Source: Thermomonospora echinospora (GTDB lineage: Bacteria; Actinomycetota; Actinomycetes; Streptosporangiales; Streptosporangiaceae). Taken from it: a DNA stretch of 64,000 nucleotides. This document shows, in pieces, positions 24,046-32,865 of this stretch. Below the pieces are notes generated by a model. It had not been told where the DNA came from, did not search any database, and saw only the letters and a program-made list of their open reading frames with translations. The stretch spans positions 166,744 to 230,743 of the forward strand of contig NZ_FNVO01000009.1 in the NCBI RefSeq assembly GCF_900108175.1. Direction: 5' to 3'. Positions within the stretch are counted from its first letter, which is position 1. Every line of letters begins with the position of its first letter. Made by a program: the position numbers and the translations under genes.

Positions 24046-25473
24046 TTAGGACCCGCTGGTCCGGAACGTGCGCAGGATCGCCTCGAAGGCACGCTGCCCG
24101 GGGGTCCAGCGATCCTCGGGGGTGATGAACAGGAACTCGTACCCCGCCATGCGGCTTCGCAGGTAGCGGAACCGGTGGGTGGTGAACTCCCACTCGGCGG
24201 CGTCCTTGGCCACGTCCGGTGTGGCTTCGAGGCGGATCCTGCGGTAGCCCGGGTAGGCGTTGGCGGCGATGGCGTCGCGTTCGGCCTGTTGCAGACCCGC
24301 CAGCGCGTCGCCCTGCACGGGGCTGATGCGCAGGTGGCGGTCGGTCAGGGGGTCGTTCCAGTGGACGCCGTCCCGCCTGCGTTCGCGCACCCAGCCGGAG
24401 GGGATCTCCACGCTGTACCCGTCGGCTTCGCGATAGGCGGCGGTGTGGGTTCCTCGGTCCTGTGCGGACAGGGCGGCCATTGTGCCGCCCGGCCGCAGGC
24501 GGGCCGTCCACGCGCCTATGACGATGACCGTCGCGGCGAGTATCGCCACACCGACCAACGCCGTTATGCGCGAACGCCGGAACATGCTCGTGCGGCCGTT
24601 CTCCCACCAGGTGGCGCGGCGGGAACGCCAGGTGTCGTCGGGGCGGTCGGCGGCCAGGTCCAGCAGTGCGGCGACTTCGGCGGCGCTCAACCTGGTGGAC
24701 GGGTCCTGGCGTAAAAGACCTTCGATGAGGGCGCGCATCGGCGGGCCGGCGTTCCAGGGCGGGGCGTACTCCCCTATCAGCACCGCGACCATCGTCGCCA
24801 GCGCGTGAGAACGCCGGAAGGGGGAGCCGCCCTCGACGGCGGCGTACAGGGTGACGCCCAGCGACCACAGATCCGAGGCCGTCCCTCCGGGCATGCCGAG
24901 GATCTGCTCGGGCGACAGATAGGCGGGCGAGCCCTGGATGCCCGACACCATCGTGTCCACGACGGTGTGGCCGTTCAGCATGTGGACGGCCAGCCCGAAG
25001 TCGGTCAGGAGTATCCGCCCGTCCTCGGCGAGCATCACGTTGCTGGGCTTGACGTCGCGGTGGAGGATGCCCTTGGCGTGCGCGGTGTTGAGCACGGCGA
25101 GCACCGCGCGTCCTATCTCGGCGGCGCGCGCCGAGTCCAGCGGGCCGTCCCGGGCCAGCACCTCGCGGAGGGAACGGGCGCGCAGCAGTTCCATGACGAT
25201 CCACGGCCGGCCGTCCTCGTTGAGGACGTCGTACACGGTGACGACCCCGGGATGCCGCAGTGCGGCGGTGGCGCGGGCCTCGGCGACGATACGGCGGCAC
25301 ATGGCGCACCGTTCCGAACTCGTCAGCCCTTCTGGAAGGACCGCCTCCTTGATCGCCACATCCCGGTCGAGCAGTTCGTCATAGGCGCGCCAGACGGTTC
25401 CCATGCCGCCCTTGCCGATCACGGAGAGCAGCCGGTAGCGCCCGGCGAGCGGTTTCTCCGCTTCGACCCTCAT
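24046..25473 (-). CDS. Transmembrane serine/threonine protein kinase
   Basis: A 475-residue PknB-type kinase. The kinase domain (about 10-275) has the glycine loop IGKGGMGTV at 19-27, ATP-binding K42, catalytic HRDVKPSN with D140, DFG D158-G160 and the APE-like SPEQ at 187-190. One transmembrane helix lies at about 304-322. The extracytoplasmic C-terminal domain (about 330-475) begins with a segment resembling the [15 protein letters not shown] fold and has no PASTA repeats. The ligand and substrates are unknown. It converges on rho with a 12-base gap and is followed upstream by the acyl-CoA synthetase gene, also on the minus strand. Confidence 0.93.
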   Translation of the reverse strand: MRVEAEKPLAGRYRLLSVIGKGGMGTVWRAYDELLDRDVAIKEAVLPEGLTSSERCAMCRRIVAEARATAALRHPGVVTVYDVLNEDGRPWIVMELLRARSLREVLARDGPLDSARAAEIGRAVLAVLNTAHAKGILHRDVKPSNVMLAEDGRILLTDFGLAVHMLNGHTVVDTMVSGIQGSPAYLSPEQILGMPGGTASDLWSLGVTLYAAVEGGSPFRRSHALATMVAVLIGEYAPPWNAGPPMRALIEGLLRQDPSTRLSAAEVAALLDLAADRPDDTWRSRRATWWENGRTSMFRRSRITALVGVAILAATVIVIGAWTARLRPGGTMAALSAQDRGTHTAAYREADGYSVEIPSGWVRERRRDGVHWNDPLTDRHLRISPVQGDALAGLQQAERDAIAANAYPGYRRIRLEATPDVAKDAAEWEFTTHRFRYLRSRMAGYEFLFITPEDRWTPGQRAFEAILRTFRTSGS

Positions 25474-25549
25474 GTGGCGGTTTATTGCGCAATCGGCCCC
25501 AAGTCATCCTCCGCGACACACCATCGATCCTTGACCGCCGAGCGGGCGC

Positions 25550-27130
25550 TCAGGCGTCGGCGAGGACCGACCGGGCCCACTTGTAGTCGGACTTGCCGAC
25601 GGCCGTGCGCTGCACTTCGGGAACGAGCCGGAGCCGGCGCGGAAGCTTGTAGCCGGCCAGCCGGTCGCGGCAGTGCTCGGTCAGCTCCTCCAGCGTGGGC
25701 CGCGCACCGGGACGGGGGGCGACCACCGCCGCGACGCACTGGCCGAACCGCTCGTCCGGCAGCCCGACCACGACGCAGTCGTACACGTCCGGGTGGTCCT
25801 TGAGCGCGACCTCGACCTCTTCGGGGTAGACCTTCTCGCCGCCGGTGTTGATGACCAGCGAGCCCCGGCCGAGCAGCACGATCGTGCCGTCCTCCTCCAG
25901 GGAAGCGAAGTCGCCGGGGACCGACCAGCGGGTGCCCTCGGCGTCGGTGAAGAACGTCGAGGCGGTCTTGTCGGGGTCGTTGTAGTAGCCGAGCGGGATG
26001 TGGCCGCTGCGCGCCAGCCGGCCGATCTCGCCGGGGCGGACGGGCCGCAGGTTCTCGTCCAGGACGGTGATGCCGGGCTTCATCATGAAGCGGGCGGTGC
26101 CCTCCTTGCCGCCGACGGACGGGCCGCAGGCGCCGGTCTCGGAAGCGCCGTAGTTGTCGAGGAACAGCACGTCCGGCAGGTGCGCCCTGATCTCGTCCTT
26201 GGCGGCCTCGGTGAGCGGCGCCCCGCCGGAGGCGACGGCCAGCAGCGAGGAGGTGTCGTAGCCGCCTTTGGCCAGCTCCGCGGCGATCGGGCGGGCCATC
26301 ACGTCGCCGACCAGCATCAGCACGTTGGCCTGCTCGGCGGCGAGCAGGTTAAGCGCGGTGGCCGGGTCGAAGGCGTGCTCGGTGTAGAGGACGACCTTGG
26401 CGCCGCTGAACAGCCCCATGAACGCCACCCACTGGCCGGCGCCGTGCATGACGGGCGCGCAGTCGAGCACCGCCATGGGCGGCTGCTCGGCGTTGGCGGC
26501 CAGGGCCTCGGGGCTGGCGACGGGGTCGCCCAGGACGTTGCCGCCGCCGAGGGCACCGAAGAAGATGTCCTCGCAGCGCCACTCGACGCCCTTGGGATAG
26601 CCGGTGGTGCCGCCGGTGTACATGATGTAGCGGTCGTCGCTGGACCGCTCGGGAAAGTCGTCGGCGGGCGAGGCGTCCTTGAGCGCGTCCTCGTAGCGGA
26701 CGGAGCCGGGGATCTCGTGCTCGCCGCCGTCCTCCAGCACCACCACGTGCCGCAGCTTCGGCAGACCGGCGCGGATCTCCTCGACCCGGGCCAGCAGCGA
26801 CCGCTCGCCGACCAGCGCGACCGAGTCGGAGTCGGCCAGCACGTGGCGCAGTTCGGCGGCGACGTAGCGGTAGTTCACCGGGATCGGGACCGCGCGGATC
26901 TTGAAGATGCCGAGCATGGTCTCGATCCACTCGGCGCGGTTCCACGACAGGATCGCCACGTGCTCGCCCGGCTGCACCCCGGCGGCGGCCAGGTGGTGGC
27001 CGACCCGGCAGGCCCGCTCGTTCAGCTCGCGGTACGTGCGACGTTCGGCGCCCGCGACCAGGGCGGGCCGGTCGGGGCCAGCCTCGGCCAGGATCTCCAA
27101 GAGGTCGGCCAGGTTGTAGCTGCGCGCCAT
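25550..27130 (-). CDS. Fatty-acid/acyl-CoA synthetase (AMP-forming)
   Basis: A 526-residue adenylate-forming enzyme that activates a carboxylic acid to an acyl-CoA. Core motifs are YTGGTTGYPKGV at about 171-182, the DNYGASETG block near 317-325, GDFASLEEDG at about 400-409, and the C-terminal VINTGGEKVYPEEVE at about 422-436. The catalytic Lys region VGKSDYKW is at about 512-519. It is of the FadD/acyl-CoA-synthetase type common in fatty-acid or sterol catabolism of actinobacteria; the substrate cannot be read from sequence. It diverges from sigE. Confidence 0.93.
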   Translation of the reverse strand: MARSYNLADLLEILAEAGPDRPALVAGAERRTYRELNERACRVGHHLAAAGVQPGEHVAILSWNRAEWIETMLGIFKIRAVPIPVNYRYVAAELRHVLADSDSVALVGERSLLARVEEIRAGLPKLRHVVVLEDGGEHEIPGSVRYEDALKDASPADDFPERSSDDRYIMYTGGTTGYPKGVEWRCEDIFFGALGGGNVLGDPVASPEALAANAEQPPMAVLDCAPVMHGAGQWVAFMGLFSGAKVVLYTEHAFDPATALNLLAAEQANVLMLVGDVMARPIAAELAKGGYDTSSLLAVASGGAPLTEAAKDEIRAHLPDVLFLDNYGASETGACGPSVGGKEGTARFMMKPGITVLDENLRPVRPGEIGRLARSGHIPLGYYNDPDKTASTFFTDAEGTRWSVPGDFASLEEDGTIVLLGRGSLVINTGGEKVYPEEVEVALKDHPDVYDCVVVGLPDERFGQCVAAVVAPRPGARPTLEELTEHCRDRLAGYKLPRRLRLVPEVQRTAVGKSDYKWARSVLADA

Positions 27131-27347
27131 GTCACGTCCTCGCGGGTCGGGGTGCGATGTCCGAAATCTTCCCCACCGGACCGTAAGTGTTCAATTATCT
27201 GTCGACAGCGTCCACCATGACTTGGGTCACACCGCGGGGGGCAGGATTTTGTAACGCGCCCCACTCCTCCCGTCGTCCTTACGCGGCTCTTATCTGGGTA
27301 CAGGCATGCTTGGCCGTAACGATTTAGCATCACACGCGGGGGTGCCG

Positions 27348-27905
27348 GTGAGCGCAGGTTCGATGGCGTGGACGCCGCCGACCTGGGAGGAGATTGTCCA
27401 GGAGCACTCCACGCGGGTGTTCCGGCTGGCCTATCGGCTGACCGGCAACCGGCACGATGCCGAGGATCTCACCCAGGACGTCTTCATCCGGGTCTTCCGC
27501 TCCCTGTCGTCCTACACCCCCGGGACGTTCGAGGGGTGGCTGCACCGCATCACCACCAACCTCTTCCTGGACCGGGCCCGGCGCAGGCAGCGCATCCGCT
27601 TCGACGCGCTCCCCGACGATGCCGAACGCCTCCAGGGAGGTGAGCCGAGCCCGGCCCAGCTCTACGACGACCAGCTGCTGGACGCCGACATCCAGCGCGC
27701 GCTGGACGACCTCGCCCCCGAGTACCGGGCCGCCGTGGTGCTGTGCGACATCGAGGGCCTGACCTACGAGGAGATCGCCGCGACCCTGGGCGTCAAGCTC
27801 GGCACCGTCCGCAGCCGCATCCACCGCGGCCGCGCCCAGCTCCGTGACGCCCTGGAGCACCGCCGCCCGCTCACCACCGACGAGCTGCCCGCCGTGCCGG
27901 TTTGA
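27348..27905 (+). CDS. sigE: ECF RNA polymerase sigma factor, SigE-like
   Basis: A sigma-70 ECF factor of about 185 residues. Region 2 (about 20-90) has [19 protein letters not shown] and [16 protein letters not shown]; region 4 (about 115-170) has [23 protein letters not shown] and [16 protein letters not shown]. The segment [15 protein letters not shown] closely matches Streptomyces SigE, which controls the cell-envelope stress response. The start is uncertain among ATG 27306, GTG 27342, GTG 27348 and ATG 27363; I favour 27348 for its upstream GGGGG. No anti-sigma factor gene follows; the next gene is a hydrolase. Confidence 0.93.
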   Translation: MSAGSMAWTPPTWEEIVQEHSTRVFRLAYRLTGNRHDAEDLTQDVFIRVFRSLSSYTPGTFEGWLHRITTNLFLDRARRRQRIRFDALPDDAERLQGGEPSPAQLYDDQLLDADIQRALDDLAPEYRAAVVLCDIEGLTYEEIAATLGVKLGTVRSRIHRGRAQLRDALEHRRPLTTDELPAVPV

Positions 27906-27996
27906 TTTTTTCCTCAGTCGGGGACGGTTCACGTTCGGAAAACAGTAACGTTCATCACTAGTGACCGGTGGGTAACCGCGGCCTACGCTCAGGGCC

Positions 27997-28857
27997 GTGG
28001 ACATCGTCTTCGAGCGTCGTGGTGACGGCCCCCCGCTGGTCCTGCTGCACGGAATCGGCCACCGCTGGCAGGCGTGGCGGCCGGTCATGGACCGGCTGGC
28101 GCGCGAGCGCGAGGTCATCGCCGTCGATCTGCCCGGCTTCGGCGCCTCCCCGCCGCTGCCCGACGGCACCCCCTACACGGTCGACACCGTGTTGTCGGTC
28201 ATGGCCGAGCTGTTCGAGGAGTTCGGGCTGCGCCGTCCGCACATCGCGGGCAACTCCCTGGGCGGCCTGTTCTCCCTGGAGGCGGCCGACCGCGGGCTGG
28301 TCAGCTCCGCCACCGTGCTGTCCCCGGCCGGGTTCTTCACCGCACCGGAGTTGCGCTGGGCCAGCACCGTGCTGCGCGCCTCCCGGCTGGCGGCGCGCAC
28401 GCCCGAGCCGCTGATCGACCTGCTCGCCCGTTCGCCCAAGCGGCGCCGGGCCCTGTTCGGGATGATCTACGGCCACCCGGACCGCCTGGAGGCGGCCGAA
28501 CTGCTGGCCGACGCCCGTGCGCTGCGCGACTGCGCCGGCTTCGAGCCCACGCTGCGGGCCGGGCGCCGGGTCCGTTTCGCCGGCGCCTGCGCCGACGTCC
28601 CCGTCACCGTGGCCTGGGGCACCCGCGACCGCCTGCTGCTGCCCATCCAGGCGCTGCGCGCCCAGCAGCGGCTGCCGAACGCCCGCTTCGTCTGGCTGCC
28701 GGACTGCGGCCATGTGCCGATGGGCGACGACCCCGACCTGGTCGCCAAGGTCCTCCTGGAGGGCAGCTCCACCCCGTTGCTGGAGCCGGTCCGCCCGGAC
28801 GGCCCGCGCGGCCTCTCCGCGGAGGCCGCGCTCGACGCCGGACAGGCCACCGCCTGA
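27997..28857 (+). CDS. Alpha/beta-fold hydrolase
   Basis: A 286-residue hydrolase with the oxyanion segment LLHGIGHRW at 16-24, nucleophile elbow GNSLGG (S87), an acid residue in GTRDRLLLP near residue 211, and the catalytic His in DCGHVPMGDD near 242. A cap region lies about 125-190. Substrate unknown; similar enzymes are esterases, C-C hydrolases or haloperoxidase-like. The GTG start is chosen from the MDIVFERRG beginning. The 91-base gap after sigE contains a T-run (TTTTTT at 27907-27912) but no clear hairpin. Confidence 0.88.
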   Translation: MDIVFERRGDGPPLVLLHGIGHRWQAWRPVMDRLAREREVIAVDLPGFGASPPLPDGTPYTVDTVLSVMAELFEEFGLRRPHIAGNSLGGLFSLEAADRGLVSSATVLSPAGFFTAPELRWASTVLRASRLAARTPEPLIDLLARSPKRRRALFGMIYGHPDRLEAAELLADARALRDCAGFEPTLRAGRRVRFAGACADVPVTVAWGTRDRLLLPIQALRAQQRLPNARFVWLPDCGHVPMGDDPDLVAKVLLEGSSTPLLEPVRPDGPRGLSAEAALDAGQATA

Positions 28858-28884
28858 TCCAGGGTTCCAGAACGATTCTCGTAC

Positions 28885-28916
28885 GAACGGCCCGCCGGTA
28901 CGCCGGCGGGCCGTTC
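28885..28916 (+). terminator. Strong hairpin terminator after hydrolase gene
   Basis: GAACGGCCCGCCGG (28885-28898) and CCGGCGGGCCGTTC (28903-28916) form a perfect 14-base stem with a TACG tetraloop. There is no U-tract. It sits 28 bases past the hydrolase stop and just before the yceI promoter, so it isolates the two units. Confidence 0.85.
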
Positions 28917-28919
28917 GGC

Positions 28920-28948
28920 TTGACACTTGTTGAATATTAAACTAGATT
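28920..28948 (+). promoter_or_regulatory. Sigma-70-type promoter of yceI
   Basis: A perfect -35 TTGACA (28920-28925), a 17-base spacer and -10 TAGATT (28943-28948), an unusually consensus-like promoter for so GC-rich a genome. The start of transcription should fall near 28955. An imperfect TTGAANNTTCAA palindrome fills the spacer, implying repression. Confidence 0.85.
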
Positions 28949-28972
28949 TCACGGTTGTAGTTGAAGCTTCAA
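28930..28972 (+). promoter_or_regulatory. Twin TTGAANNTTCAA operators over the yceI promoter
   Basis: TTGAATATTAAA (28930-28941, one mismatch) lies between -35 and -10. The perfect palindrome TTGAAGCTTCAA (28961-28972) lies just after the expected transcription start. The centres are 31 bases apart, about three helical turns, so two dimers would bind the same DNA face. Palindromes of this form are typical of MarR-family repressors. No MarR gene adjoins; the regulator must be elsewhere. Confidence 0.7.
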
Positions 28973-28995
28973 GCATTCCCACAGAGGAGCCCGTG

Positions 28996-29544
28996 ATGAG
29001 CCTCGCCGCCGTCGCTCCCGGCCTGACCGCCGGCACCTGGAACATCGACCCGTCGCACTCGGAGGTGACCTTCACCATCCGGCACCTGATGAGCAAGGTG
29101 CGCGGCACGTTCACCGAATTCTCCGGAACGGTCGTGATCGCCGACCAGCTCTCCGCGTCCTCGGCCAACGTCGAGATCAAGATGGCCTCGGTGGATACCC
29201 GCAACGCCGACCGCGACAACCACATCCGGTCCGCGGAGATCCTCGACATCGCCGCCCACCCGACGATGACCTTCCGGTCCACCGGGCTGCGTGTCGAGGG
29301 CGGTGACCACTACCTGGACGGCGAGCTGACCATCAAGGGCGTCACCCGTCCGGTCACCCTCGAGGTCGAGTACAACGGCGTGGGCGAGGACCCGTGGGGC
29401 GGCTTCCGCGCCGGCTTCTCCGCCAAGACCGCGATCAACCGCAAGGACTGGGGCGTGGAGTTCAACGTCCCGCTGCAGGGCGAGAAGGTCCTGCTCAGCG
29501 ACAAGGTCGACATCCAGCTCGAAGTCCAGGCCGTCCGTTCCTGA
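28996..29544 (+). CDS. YceI family lipid-binding-like protein
   Basis: A 182-residue protein of the YceI family: a lipocalin-like beta-barrel that binds polyisoprenoids in structurally known members and is often stress-induced. Conserved parts include AGTWNIDPSHSEVTFTIRHL near 12-31, FTEFSGTVVIAD, the NADRDNHIRSAEILD loop, and TIKGVTRPVTLEVEYNG. There is no signal peptide, so this is a cytoplasmic form, as often in actinobacteria. The ATG has GAGGAG upstream. It is transcribed alone from the promoter described above, with a terminator after it. Confidence 0.93.
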   Translation: MSLAAVAPGLTAGTWNIDPSHSEVTFTIRHLMSKVRGTFTEFSGTVVIADQLSASSANVEIKMASVDTRNADRDNHIRSAEILDIAAHPTMTFRSTGLRVEGGDHYLDGELTIKGVTRPVTLEVEYNGVGEDPWGGFRAGFSAKTAINRKDWGVEFNVPLQGEKVLLSDKVDIQLEVQAVRS

Positions 29545-29570
29545 ACCCCGCACCGGAAACCTCCGGCACC

Positions 29571-29600
29571 AGGGCCGTCCACCACTCGGTGGACGGCCCT
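29571..29600 (+). terminator. Hairpin terminator after yceI
   Basis: AGGGCCGTCCACC (29571-29583) pairs perfectly with GGTGGACGGCCCT (29588-29600) around an ACTC loop, 26 bases after the yceI stop. Weak pyrimidine run after it (TCCCGTTCCCC). Confidence 0.85.
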
Positions 29601-29621
29601 TCCCGTTCCCCGGGTGCCGCG

Positions 29622-29756
29622 CTCACAGGATGTCGGGGGCGAGAGGGAGGCGGAGGGCGAAGCGGGCCTACGACACGCGGCTGTCCTCACACCCCAGCCA
29701 CCACCAGCCCCTCACAAGATGTCGGGGGCGAGAGGGAGGCGGAGGGCGAAGCGGGC
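29622..29756. repeat. Direct duplication of the histidine-kinase 3' end
   Basis: The 46 bases at 29711-29756, which encode the last codons and stop of the kinase gene, recur at 29622-29667 with one difference. The similarity weakens but continues for about 20 more bases (GGCTGTCCTC in both). The offset is 89 bases. The outer copy lies beyond the stop codon and is non-functional. It is probably a recent slippage or unequal-exchange event. Confidence 0.9.
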
Positions 29757-31061
29757 TCCGTAGGGGCTGTCCTCGACGTGCAGGGAGCCGCCGTGGGCGT
29801 TGGCGATGTCGCGGGCGATGGCCAGGCCCAGGCCGGTGCCGCCGGAGGCTCTGCTGCGGGCGGTGTCCAGGCGGGTGAAGCGTTCGAAGACCCGTTCGCG
29901 GTCGGGTTCGGGGATGCCCACGCCGTCGTCGGTGATGGTGAGCAGGAGGTGGCCGTCCACTCTGCCCGCCGCGATCTCGATGACCGACTCGGCGTACCGT
30001 TCGGCGTTGTCGAGCAGGTTGTGCAGCAGCCGGACCAGTTGCATGCGCACCCCGCGGACCGTCAGCCGGTCCTGCAGCAGGGTGCGGATGGCGACCGGCG
30101 GCGTACGGCGGCCCACCTCGGTGCGGACCAGGTCGGTGAAGTCGATCCGTTCCTGGGCGGCCGCGCCTCCGGTGCCGATCCGGGCCAGCAGCAGCAGGTC
30201 GGTGATGATCGACTCCAGCCGGACGGTGTCGCGCAGCGCGGCGTGGACGACCGCCTGCAGGTCGGTGTCGTCCGGGTGCATCGAGGCGTCCTCCAGGTTG
30301 GCGCGCAGCCCGGCGATCGGGGTGCGCAGCTCGTGGGAGGCGTCGGAGGCGAACTGGCGCTGCCGGGAGACCGAGTACTCCAGCCGGTCCAGGGTGTCGT
30401 TGGCGGTCCGGGCGAGTTCGGCGATCTCGTCCTCGCCGGCCGGCTGTGGCACTCGGCGGCTCAGGTCGCTGGCGGTGATCTCCGACAGCTGGGCGCGGAT
30501 CGCCTCCACCGGACGCAGTGTCCGCCCCACGATGTGCCAGGTCGTCCAGGCCACCGGCGCCGACATCAGCAGCACGCCGGCGGCCAGCAGCAGCTCCAGC
30601 AGCCCGGAGGTGAGCAGCACCGGCATCGGCTGGGCGGCGTAGATCACCACCGAGTCCGGCGCGGTGGTGGCCCTGATCGCCTCGACCAGCATGCAACGGT
30701 CATAGCCGGGCATGTCGCACTCGACATAGTCGTGAATGCGCTGCGCGACGGTGGGGCGCAGGTCGCTGACCGGGGGACGGCCCCGGTCGGCCCGGGTGGT
30801 GGCCCGCACCCTGCCGTCCGGGCCGACCACTTGGAGGATGATGCCCTTGGCGTCGTCGGGGATCGGGGGGCGCAGCGTGCCGTCCCGTACGGCACCGCTC
30901 ACCCGCCGTCCGGCGAGCTGGGTCTCGTGCAGCAGCCGGGCCGTGGTGTTGGCGCGGATGATGAGGTCGGCCGCGACCGCCAGCGCACCGAGCACCAGGA
31001 CCGAGATCACGGCGGCGACCAGCGTGTCCCGGGCACGGATCGACCGGGGTCGCAGTCGCAT
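29712..31061 (-). CDS. Orphan HisKA-type sensor histidine kinase
   Basis: A 449-residue membrane kinase. First helix about 13-36, extracytoplasmic sensor about 37-146 with a CDMPGYDRC disulphide-like motif, second helix about 148-172, HAMP about 175-230, HisKA with SDASHELRTP (H243), then an ATPase domain with NLLDNAERYA, TDDGVGIPEPDRERVFERF and GGTGLGLAIARDIANAHGG. The ATG at 31061 has AAGGGA six bases upstream; the earlier open frame is not protein-like. No response-regulator gene adjoins, so its partner is unknown. A partial copy of its 3' end lies downstream. Confidence 0.93.
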   Translation of the reverse strand: MRLRPRSIRARDTLVAAVISVLVLGALAVAADLIIRANTTARLLHETQLAGRRVSGAVRDGTLRPPIPDDAKGIILQVVGPDGRVRATTRADRGRPPVSDLRPTVAQRIHDYVECDMPGYDRCMLVEAIRATTAPDSVVIYAAQPMPVLLTSGLLELLLAAGVLLMSAPVAWTTWHIVGRTLRPVEAIRAQLSEITASDLSRRVPQPAGEDEIAELARTANDTLDRLEYSVSRQRQFASDASHELRTPIAGLRANLEDASMHPDDTDLQAVVHAALRDTVRLESIITDLLLLARIGTGGAAAQERIDFTDLVRTEVGRRTPPVAIRTLLQDRLTVRGVRMQLVRLLHNLLDNAERYAESVIEIAAGRVDGHLLLTITDDGVGIPEPDRERVFERFTRLDTARSRASGGTGLGLAIARDIANAHGGSLHVEDSPYGARFALRLPLAPDIL

Positions 31062-31169
31062 CGCAGTCCCTTCACCGCGGGATGGGCCGCAACCCGTCAT
31101 ACCATCCCCGGTCGTCGCACAGGCTTCTTTGACACCGAATAACGGGATGCTCACCTGGAGTGACGGTGA

Positions 31170-31201
31170 TGTCCGCCCGGCACACGGCACCCGGGCGGAC
31201 A
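31170..31201. other. Inverted repeat in divergent promoter region
   Basis: TGTCCGCCCGG (31170-31180) and CCGGGCGGACA (31191-31201) form a perfect 11-base inverted repeat with a ten-base spacer. It lies between the divergent kinase and glutamate-cysteine ligase genes. It may be a leader hairpin of the ligase transcript or an operator; its position makes a terminator less likely. Confidence 0.5.
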
Positions 31202-31322
31202 TGTCCGCAGCGCTCCGGGGTGACGGCGATCACGCCGGTTGGGGTAGGTGGTCGAGGGTTTGGCGACCCTCGGTAACGGAGAAGCGTTTTGTAGTTGTTC
31301 GTCCGATTCGAAAGGCTCTCGT

Positions 31323-32801
31323 ATGGGCAAGGACGTGCCACGATTCGCCATCAGCGGAGAGGACCGGCGCCGGTACCGCGACAAGGTGCGCCGCAACCTG
31401 GACGTGCTGGCCCGCATGCTGCGGGAGTCGCAGTTCGAGTTCGACCGGCCGCACATCGGCCTGGAGATCGAGCTCAACCTGGTGGACGGCCGTGGCGAGC
31501 CGCTGATGCGCAACGCCGACGTGCTCAAGGCCATCGCCGACCCCCGGTGGGCCACCGAGCTCGGACAGTTCAACATCGAGATGAACATTCCGCCGCGCGA
31601 GCTGGGCGGAGGCGGCACCGGCGAGCTGGAGCGGGAGATCCTGGGCTATCTGGACCACGCCATCGCGCGGGCCACCGAGCTCGGCGGCGGGCTGATCATG
31701 GTGGGCATCCTGCCCACGTTGCGCGAGTCCGACATCGGCGAGGAGGCGCTGTCGGCCAACGACCGCTACAAGCTGCTCAACGAGCAGATCTTCGCCGCGC
31801 GCGGGGAGGAGATGCACATCCGCATCGACGGGGCGGAACGGTTGGCGATCGACATCGACAACATCGCCCCGGAGTCGGCCTGCACCAGCGCGCAGTTCCA
31901 TCTACAGGTCAGCCCGGACGGCTTCGCCCCGTACTGGAACGCCGCCCAGGCCATCTCCGGCGTCCAGGTGGCGCTGGCGGCCAACTCGCCGTTCCTGTTC
32001 GGCCGGCAGTTGTGGCATGAGACCCGGATCACGTTGTTCGAGCAGGCCACCGACACCCGGCCGGTGGAGCTGCAGTCCCAGGGGGTGCGGCCCCGGGTGT
32101 GGTTCGGCGAACGCTGGATCACCTCGGTCTTCGACCTGTTCGAGGAGAACACCCGTTACTTCCCGGCACTGCTGCCGCTGTGCGAGGAGGAGGACCCGAT
32201 CGCCACGCTGGAGCGGGGCGACATCCCGCAGCTCGGCGAGCTGTCCCTGCACAACGGGACGATCTACCGCTGGAACCGGCCGATCTACGCGGTCGTGGAC
32301 GGCAGGCCGCACCTGCGGGTGGAGAACCGGGTGCTGCCCGCCGGGCCCACCGTCGCCGACATCGTGGCCAACGGCGCCTTCTACTACGGGCTGGTCCGGA
32401 TGCTGGCCGAGGAGGAGCGGCCGATCTGGACCCGGATGTCGTTCCGCACCGCCGAGGACAACCTGCACCGCGCCGCGCGGGACGGCATCGGGGCGTCGGT
32501 GCACTGGCCGGGCTACGGGGAGCTGCCCGTCGCGGAGCTGACGCTGCGCAAGCTGCTGCCCTTGGCCTACGAGGGGCTGGACAAGTGGGGCGTGGACCCG
32601 GCCCGGCGGGACCGCCTGCTCGGCATCATCGAGCAGCGCTGCCTGACGGGGCGCACCGGGGCCTCCTGGCAGATCGAGACCGTCCGCGCCATGGAGGAGT
32701 CGGGCAGGGACCGGCAGGAGGCGCTGCGCCTGATGACCCGCCGCTACATCGAGCTGATGCGCACCAACGAGCCGGTGCACACCTGGCCGATCGGCGCCTG
32801 A
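31323..32801 (+). CDS. Glutamate-cysteine ligase family protein
   Basis: A 492-residue ATP-dependent ligase of the glutamate-cysteine ligase (GCS2) family, which joins glutamate and cysteine. Hallmarks include HIGLEIELNLVD near 44-55, the metal/substrate segment LGQFNIEMN near 80-88, and VGILPTLRESDI. In actinobacteria such enzymes may supply gamma-Glu-Cys for ergothioneine (EgtA role) or act in other thiol pathways; no other egt gene is near, so the role is open. ATG 31323 follows AAAGG. A terminator separates it from the convergent regulator gene. Confidence 0.88.
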   Translation: MGKDVPRFAISGEDRRRYRDKVRRNLDVLARMLRESQFEFDRPHIGLEIELNLVDGRGEPLMRNADVLKAIADPRWATELGQFNIEMNIPPRELGGGGTGELEREILGYLDHAIARATELGGGLIMVGILPTLRESDIGEEALSANDRYKLLNEQIFAARGEEMHIRIDGAERLAIDIDNIAPESACTSAQFHLQVSPDGFAPYWNAAQAISGVQVALAANSPFLFGRQLWHETRITLFEQATDTRPVELQSQGVRPRVWFGERWITSVFDLFEENTRYFPALLPLCEEEDPIATLERGDIPQLGELSLHNGTIYRWNRPIYAVVDGRPHLRVENRVLPAGPTVADIVANGAFYYGLVRMLAEEERPIWTRMSFRTAEDNLHRAARDGIGASVHWPGYGELPVAELTLRKLLPLAYEGLDKWGVDPARRDRLLGIIEQRCLTGRTGASWQIETVRAMEESGRDRQEALRLMTRRYIELMRTNEPVHTWPIGA

Positions 32802-32810
32802 CGGCCGCCC

Positions 32811-32852
32811 GTGCCCGGTCCCTCCGGAACCATCCCCTCCGGGACCGGGCAC
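32811..32852. terminator. Terminator between convergent genes
   Basis: GTGCCCGGTCCC (32811-32822) pairs perfectly with GGGACCGGGCAC (32841-32852). The intervening 18 bases hold a smaller hairpin (TCCGGA). It lies between the glutamate-cysteine ligase stop and the end of the PucR-type gene and can serve both. Confidence 0.85.
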
Positions 32853-32865
32853 GGGTCGGCGGCGG

